DNA from: CAZUZD01 sp964624465
GTDB lineage: Bacteria > Planctomycetota > Planctomycetia > Isosphaerales > Isosphaeraceae
Assembly (NCBI GenBank): GCA_964624465.1
Contig: CAZUZD010000049.1
Coordinates: 1-25,687, forward strand
Reading direction: 5' to 3'
Length of the DNA: 25,687 nt
Shown: in pieces, positions 21,720 to 25,687 of the stretch
Layout: every line of letters starts with the position of its first letter
How positions within the stretch are numbered: the first letter of the stretch is position 1
Notes under the pieces: model-generated
The model's database searches: none
The model's input: only the letters and a program-made list of their open reading frames with translations
What the model was told of the DNA's origin: nothing
Program-made: the position numbers and the translations under genes

Positions 21720-24532
21720 GGCTTGCCCCCGTTGGCCGCCTGGAGCGGCAGGTCCCTGGTCCGTTTGCGGAACGGCTCACTGCGGACAATTTCGACCACC
21801 AGCCGCGAGAACTTGTGCCCGTCGGCCGCCACCTGCGCCGCGATCGTGTCGGCGGCGCAGGCGTCATAGTACTCCAGCCCGCGCCCGAGCGCGTAGGTCA
21901 GCAGCTTCTCGGAGAGGTTCCGGGTGAACTGCTCCGATCGGGTGGTCAGGAGCATCGTCTTGAGCTCATCGACGCCGGCGAACTTCTCGCCGCTGGGCAG
22001 CTCGCCCGAGGGGTCGATCGGGTCGCCACCGTCCTCGGTCCGCCAGCGGCCCACGGCGTCGAAGTTCTCGAAGCCGAAGCCCAGCGGGTCCATCTTGCTG
22101 TGGCAGGTGGCGCACGAAGGGTTGGAGCGGTGCTGCTCCATCCGCTGCCGCAGCGTCCCCTTCAGCTCGGCCCCCTCCTTGAGCTCGGGCACGTCGGGCG
22201 GCGGGGGCGGGGGCGGGGTGCCGAGCACCTGCTCCAGGATCCACTTCCCGCGCTTCACCGGCGAGGTCCGGCCCGGGTTCGACGTGACCGTCAGCACGCT
22301 GGCCTGCGTCAGGATGCCGCCGCGGGGGCTGTCGGCGGGCAGGTCCACCTTGCGAAAGTGGTTCCCCTTGATGCCCTCCACGCCGTAGTGCTTGGCGAGC
22401 CGCTCGTTCAGAAACGTGTAGTCGGCGTCGAGCAGCTCCAGGATGCTCCGGTCGTCCTTGAGGATCGCCTCGAAGCACAGCTCGGTCTCGCGCTGCATAT
22501 CGTCGCGGAGCTTGGTGCTGAAGTCGCGGAACTTGTTCGGGTCGGGGTTCACGTTCTTGAGGTTGCGGAGCGTGAGCCACTGGTCGGCGAAGTTCTCGAC
22601 CAGCGCCGTCGCCTTCTTGTGCGCGAGCATCCGCCGCACCTGGGCCTCGAGCACCGCGTCGTCGTTGAGCTTCTTGTCGCGGGCGAGCTTCAGGAGCTCG
22701 GCGTCGGGCATGCTGCTCCAGAGGAAGTAGCTCAGGCGGCTGGCCAGCTCGAAGTCGTTGAGCTTGCGGGCCGGGCCGCTGGGCTTGCCCTCGAAGTCGC
22801 GGCGGTCGACCTCGACCCGGTAGAGGAAGTGCGGGTTGATCAGGGCGGCGGTCACGGCGAGTTGGATCCCGCGCTCGAACGACTCGCCGTCGGCGCGGAC
22901 CAGCTCGACCAGGCCGATCAGCTTGTCGACCTCCTCGGCGCGGACGGTGCGGCGGTAGGCCCGCTCCAGGAACGGGTGCAGGATCTCGCGGGCCGTGTCG
23001 CGCCACTGGCTGTAGTTGCGCGGGGTCTTCGTGATCAGCTGCGTGTGCGACTCGGGCAGGGCGCCCGGCTTCGGACCGTACACCTCCAGGCCGCCGACGT
23101 GCAGGTTGCGGTCGCCGCGATCCTTCGGGTCCGGGGCATCGGGCTGGTAGTAGTCGTTGAGCAGGGCCAGGCCGATCTCGTGCGAGCCGGCGGGCAGGTC
23201 AAGAGTCACCTCGTAGCGGCCGGGCTCGGCGGCGCTGGCGGGCACATCGACCTGGGTCACTTCCTTGCCGTCGATCCGCACGGCCATCTTGACCGGCTCG
23301 GGGCCGGCCTGATCGCCGTGGGCGCGGATGATCACCAGGGCCCGCTCCTCGGAGGGCAGGTCGAGTTTCGCCGTCACCTCGCCGTCGGTGGAGGCGAGGG
23401 TGCGGACGTCGCCCTGGCGCTGACCGCCGCGGAAGTCCTTCACGCCGAAGCGGCCCAGCCGCCAGAGCGGGGCGGTGGCCGGGGGCACGACCTCCAGGCT
23501 CTGCACGATCAGGTTGCGGTCGCGCCGCGATTCGTCCTTCTGCTTCGCGTCGAAGAAGTCGTTCAGGAAGGCGAGGCCGAGGGAGTGCCGCCCCTGGGCG
23601 ACCTTGATCTCGGCCTCGTAGGTGCCCGGCTCGCCCTCGATCGCCTTGACGTCGAACGAGCGGATCGGCTTGCCGTCGACGAGCAGGCCCATCTTGACGG
23701 GCTGGCCGCCCCCCTGGTGCCCGAAGGCCTGCACCCGGACGCGGAACTGGCCGTCGCGCGGGAAGTCCTGCTCCGCGCCCAGGGTCCCGTTGCTGTAGAG
23801 GGCCTTCGCGCCCCGGTCCCCGTACGGCTCGCCACCCTGCAGGTCCTTGCCGGGCCAGGTGCGGGTCGGGGCCTGGACGACCACGGGCGTGACGATGGCC
23901 CGCGCGGTGATCTGCTCGGCGGCGTTGAGGTACTTCTCCATCAGCAGCGGCGGCAGGGTCAGCACGTCGCCGATGTTGTCGAAGCCGTAGCCGACGTCGT
24001 CGAGCGGGAAGTCGTCGGCCGGGCGGAAGTCGACGCCCAGCAGGTCGCGGACGGTGTTGTTGTACTCGGCGCGGTTGAGCCGCCGCATGGTCACGCGGCC
24101 GGGCTCGGCCAGGTCGCAGTCGGCCTTGGAGACGACCGCCTCAATCCAGTTGGTCAGCCGCTGGAGTTCTTCAGGCGTGGGCGCGTCGCTGCCCTCGGGC
24201 GGCATGGCACCGCTGTCGACGTTCTCGAGGACCTTCTCCCACGCCTTGCGGTCGCGGCGCACGGCGTCGACGTCGGCGTAGCGGGTCAGGTTCACGCCGC
24301 CCTTGACCTTCTCGCCGCCGTGGCACCCCACGCAGTAGCGCTGGAGCAGCGGGACGACCTGGTCCCGGAAGGCGACCGCCTCGGCGTCGCCCCCCAGCGG
24401 GGCGGCCGGGGCCGGATCGTCGGCCAGGGCGGGGGCCGGGCCGGCGGTGCCGGCGAGCAGGCCGAGGGCCAGCGCCAGGCCAGGTCCGTTGCCGTGCAGG
24501 GTCCGCCGCCCGATCGGGAAAGTGAACGTCAT
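21716..24532 (-). CDS. Planctomycete cytochrome c protein with DUF1587/1595/1592/1588/1585 domains
   Basis: This 938-residue exported protein has a hydrophobic signal segment (LALALGLLAGTAGPAPALA). A PSCyt1 haem domain follows: YCVGCHG with Cys67, Cys70 and His71, and Met110 in GAMPPEG as the likely distal ligand. DUF1587 comes next (about 147-210, MRRLNRAEYNNTVRDLLGV). Two homologous beta-sandwich-like repeats (255-350 and 385-487) follow, then DUF1595, DUF1592 and DUF1588, the last with a second haem motif CATCH (807-811). DUF1585 is at the C-terminus (LLTYALGRGLEYYD). It is the first gene of a two-gene operon with the DUF1552 protein. Function is unknown; electron transfer coupled to polymer attack in the large planctomycete periplasm has been proposed. 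ATG 24532 has GAGGAG 11 nt upstream. Confidence 0.93.
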   Translation of the reverse strand: MTFTFPIGRRTLHGNGPGLALALGLLAGTAGPAPALADDPAPAAPLGGDAEAVAFRDQVVPLLQRYCVGCHGGEKVKGGVNLTRYADVDAVRRDRKAWEKVLENVDSGAMPPEGSDAPTPEELQRLTNWIEAVVSKADCDLAEPGRVTMRRLNRAEYNNTVRDLLGVDFRPADDFPLDDVGYGFDNIGDVLTLPPLLMEKYLNAAEQITARAIVTPVVVQAPTRTWPGKDLQGGEPYGDRGAKALYSNGTLGAEQDFPRDGQFRVRVQAFGHQGGGQPVKMGLLVDGKPIRSFDVKAIEGEPGTYEAEIKVAQGRHSLGLAFLNDFFDAKQKDESRRDRNLIVQSLEVVPPATAPLWRLGRFGVKDFRGGQRQGDVRTLASTDGEVTAKLDLPSEERALVIIRAHGDQAGPEPVKMAVRIDGKEVTQVDVPASAAEPGRYEVTLDLPAGSHEIGLALLNDYYQPDAPDPKDRGDRNLHVGGLEVYGPKPGALPESHTQLITKTPRNYSQWRDTAREILHPFLERAYRRTVRAEEVDKLIGLVELVRADGESFERGIQLAVTAALINPHFLYRVEVDRRDFEGKPSGPARKLNDFELASRLSYFLWSSMPDAELLKLARDKKLNDDAVLEAQVRRMLAHKKATALVENFADQWLTLRNLKNVNPDPNKFRDFSTKLRDDMQRETELCFEAILKDDRSILELLDADYTFLNERLAKHYGVEGIKGNHFRKVDLPADSPRGGILTQASVLTVTSNPGRTSPVKRGKWILEQVLGTPPPPPPPDVPELKEGAELKGTLRQRMEQHRSNPSCATCHSKMDPLGFGFENFDAVGRWRTEDGGDPIDPSGELPSGEKFAGVDELKTMLLTTRSEQFTRNLSEKLLTYALGRGLEYYDACAADTIAAQVAADGHKFSRLVVEIVRSEPFRKRTRDLPLQAANGGKP

Positions 24533-25137
24533 CAGTCCGGCCGCTCCTCGGGTCGGGAGGCTCTCGAACGCGGCATCCCGGGTTCCTACGACGGGCGCCC
24601 GACTTCCGTGCGGGGCGCCGGGCTCTGTCCGTCCCGGCGGGCCGGGAATCGGGGGCGGAGGGCCGGGATGTTGAACCGTTCTCCATCAGGCAGTCTAGCC
24701 GGCCGAAGGCCCGCCGTCGAGCATTCCCGGGCCCCCGGTCGCGTCGGGCGGACCGCCTGATCCGGCCGAAACCCCGGGCGGGCACGGGCCGACGACCCGC
24801 AGGATTTCGCGGATTCTTCCGGATCGACGCGCCGACCTGTCTCAAAAAAGCGACACTCTCCGATATCCAGGGCCGTTTTTCCTTGAATGGCCGGAACCCA
24901 TCGGTGAGCCTGGCCCCGATGGATCCGTCCGCCGGTGCCTCGGCGCCGGCAGACGGGGGGAGCTGGGCCGGCTGTCAGCTCCCGGCTACACCAGGGCGAC
25001 CGCAACCCGGAGCAGAGCGTGCTCTCCCGGCCCCAGGATGGGCCGGGTTGGCCTCCCGCGGTGATGGGGGAGGCCACGGTCGTTCCGATCGGGTGGGTCG
25101 GGCCCGGAGCCGGACGCAGGAGCCGGTCTCGGACCGC
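24533..25137. other. 605-bp non-coding region upstream of the cytochrome operon
   Basis: No credible gene is seen. It must hold the promoter of the minus-strand DUF1592-DUF1552 operon and the 3' flank of hrpB. The least GC-rich stretch in the neighbourhood, with A6 and T5 runs, is at about 24838-24890 and is a candidate promoter or leader. A 9-bp hairpin (TGGCCTCCC 25049-25057 with GGGAGGCCA 25068-25076) could terminate hrpB transcripts, though without a T-tract. Confidence 0.5.
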
Positions 25138-25687
25138 TCAGCGGCCGGGGCGGCGGCCCCCCTTGGCCTCGGCGCGGGCGGTCCAGGGGTCCTCGGGCCA
25201 CGAGTGCTTGGGGTAGCGGTTGCGGAGGTCCTTGCGGACCTGGATGTAGGTGGTCGTCCAGAAGCTCCGCAGGTCGTCGGTGACCTGGACCGGGCGGAAG
25301 TTCGGTCCCAGCAGGTGCAGCAGCACGGGCACGCGGCCGCCGGCCAGCCGGGGGGTGTCGTGCAGGCCGAACAGTTCCTGGAGCCGGACGGCGAGCACCG
25401 GGGGCCGGCCGGGCTCGTAGGTCAGGCCGTGGCGGTTGCCGCTGGGCACGGCCAGGACCTCGGGGGCGTGCTCGTCGAGGAGCCGGCCCAGCTCGAAGCT
25501 CAGGCGGCCGCGGAGCAGGGGGCCCAGGGGGACCCGGCGGACCTCGTCGATGGTGCGGCGGCCGGCGCACGCCTGGGTCACCACCTCGGCCAGGTCCCCG
25601 ACGTCGAAGCCGGGCAGGCCGACCTCGGGCATGGCGGCGCGCAGGAACGCCAGGCGGTCGAGCAGCCCGGCGGCCGTCGCGTCGCCG
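25138..25687 (-). CDS. hrpB: ATP-dependent helicase HrpB, C-terminal part (5' end outside window)
   Basis: The frame runs open to the window edge and stops at 25138-25140, leaving the last 182 residues. The segment has the HrpB C-terminal signature: PVLLHLLGPNFRPVQVTDDL, FWTTTYIQVRKDLRNRYPKH, then SWPEDPWTARA and a basic tail GGRRPGR. HrpB proteins are DEAH-box RNA helicases. The helicase core with motifs I-VI lies outside the window. The upstream part visible here (GLLDRLAFLRAAMPEVGLP) continues in frame without interruption, so this is not a short stand-alone gene starting at the internal ATG. Confidence 0.9.
   Translation of the reverse strand, partial: GDATAAGLLDRLAFLRAAMPEVGLPGFDVGDLAEVVTQACAGRRTIDEVRRVPLGPLLRGRLSFELGRLLDEHAPEVLAVPSGNRHGLTYEPGRPPVLAVRLQELFGLHDTPRLAGGRVPVLLHLLGPNFRPVQVTDDLRSFWTTTYIQVRKDLRNRYPKHSWPEDPWTARAEAKGGRRPGR

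Noticed and set aside
21815..24760. A 981-codon plus-strand open frame opposite the cytochrome gene
   Set aside because: It is antisense to a gene with clear haem and DUF1592-type motifs, and its product is low-complexity Val/Leu/Ala/Gly/His sequence.
1..25687. CRISPR array, insertion sequence, prophage, toxin-antitoxin or biosynthetic cluster
   Set aside because: No regularly spaced direct repeats, transposase, phage structural genes or clustered biosynthetic enzymes were seen on either strand.

Overview
This window is a very GC-rich, wholly bacterial chromosomal segment. Dense coding, frequent GTG starts and long spurious open frames on the opposite strand fit a G+C content well above two thirds. 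The best clue to the organism is the minus-strand pair at 20352-24532: a secreted c-type cytochrome protein of the planctomycete DUF1587/1592/1588/1585 type, overlapping a Tat-exported DUF1552 protein. With the EfpL-type elongation factor and the high G+C, this suggests Planctomycetota, probably an Isosphaeraceae-like lineage. That placement is inference from gene content, not from a phylogeny. Nothing looks like a phage, plasmid, insertion sequence or CRISPR array.

Layout. 1-2758 (plus strand): the 3' end of pncB, a parB with a strong intrinsic terminator, a small protein combining a histidine-kinase-like H-box with a degenerate ATPase domain, and tRNA-Pro(UGG). 2820-5865 (minus): deoC, a polytopic membrane protein of unknown function and rnc. 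6086-6655 (plus): efpL, divergent from rnc. 6715-12504 (minus): ogt, a secreted S41 peptidase, a 104-residue unknown and a large MMPL/RND-type transporter. 12890-16890 (plus): rnr and a secreted HEAT-repeat protein with Gly/Pro/Arg repeats. 16993-24532 (minus): a LamG-GH32 protein, an FkbM-type methyltransferase and the DUF1552/cytochrome operon. 25138-25687 (minus): the C-terminal end of an HrpB-type helicase.

Functional themes. Several genes are housekeeping: NAD salvage, chromosome segregation, translation, RNA processing and decay (rnc, rnr), DNA repair and deoxyribose catabolism. The rest are secreted or envelope proteins typical of planctomycetes. parB has no parA beside it, but two near-consensus parS sites lie within 6 kb, inside the deoC and ogt reading frames. 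This suggests the segment belongs to the centromere-like region of the chromosome.

The most unusual non-coding structures are two REP-doublet (REPIN-like) elements at 7293-7428 and 9063-9193 on either side of the S41 peptidase gene. Both have 7-bp stems around 12-nt loops, and a compensatory base-pair change between them supports the stem. I found no clear undescribed multi-gene system. The items best worth a second look are the REPINs, the intragenic parS sites, the GH32 protein lacking its usual acid/base residue, and the degenerate kinase-like protein.
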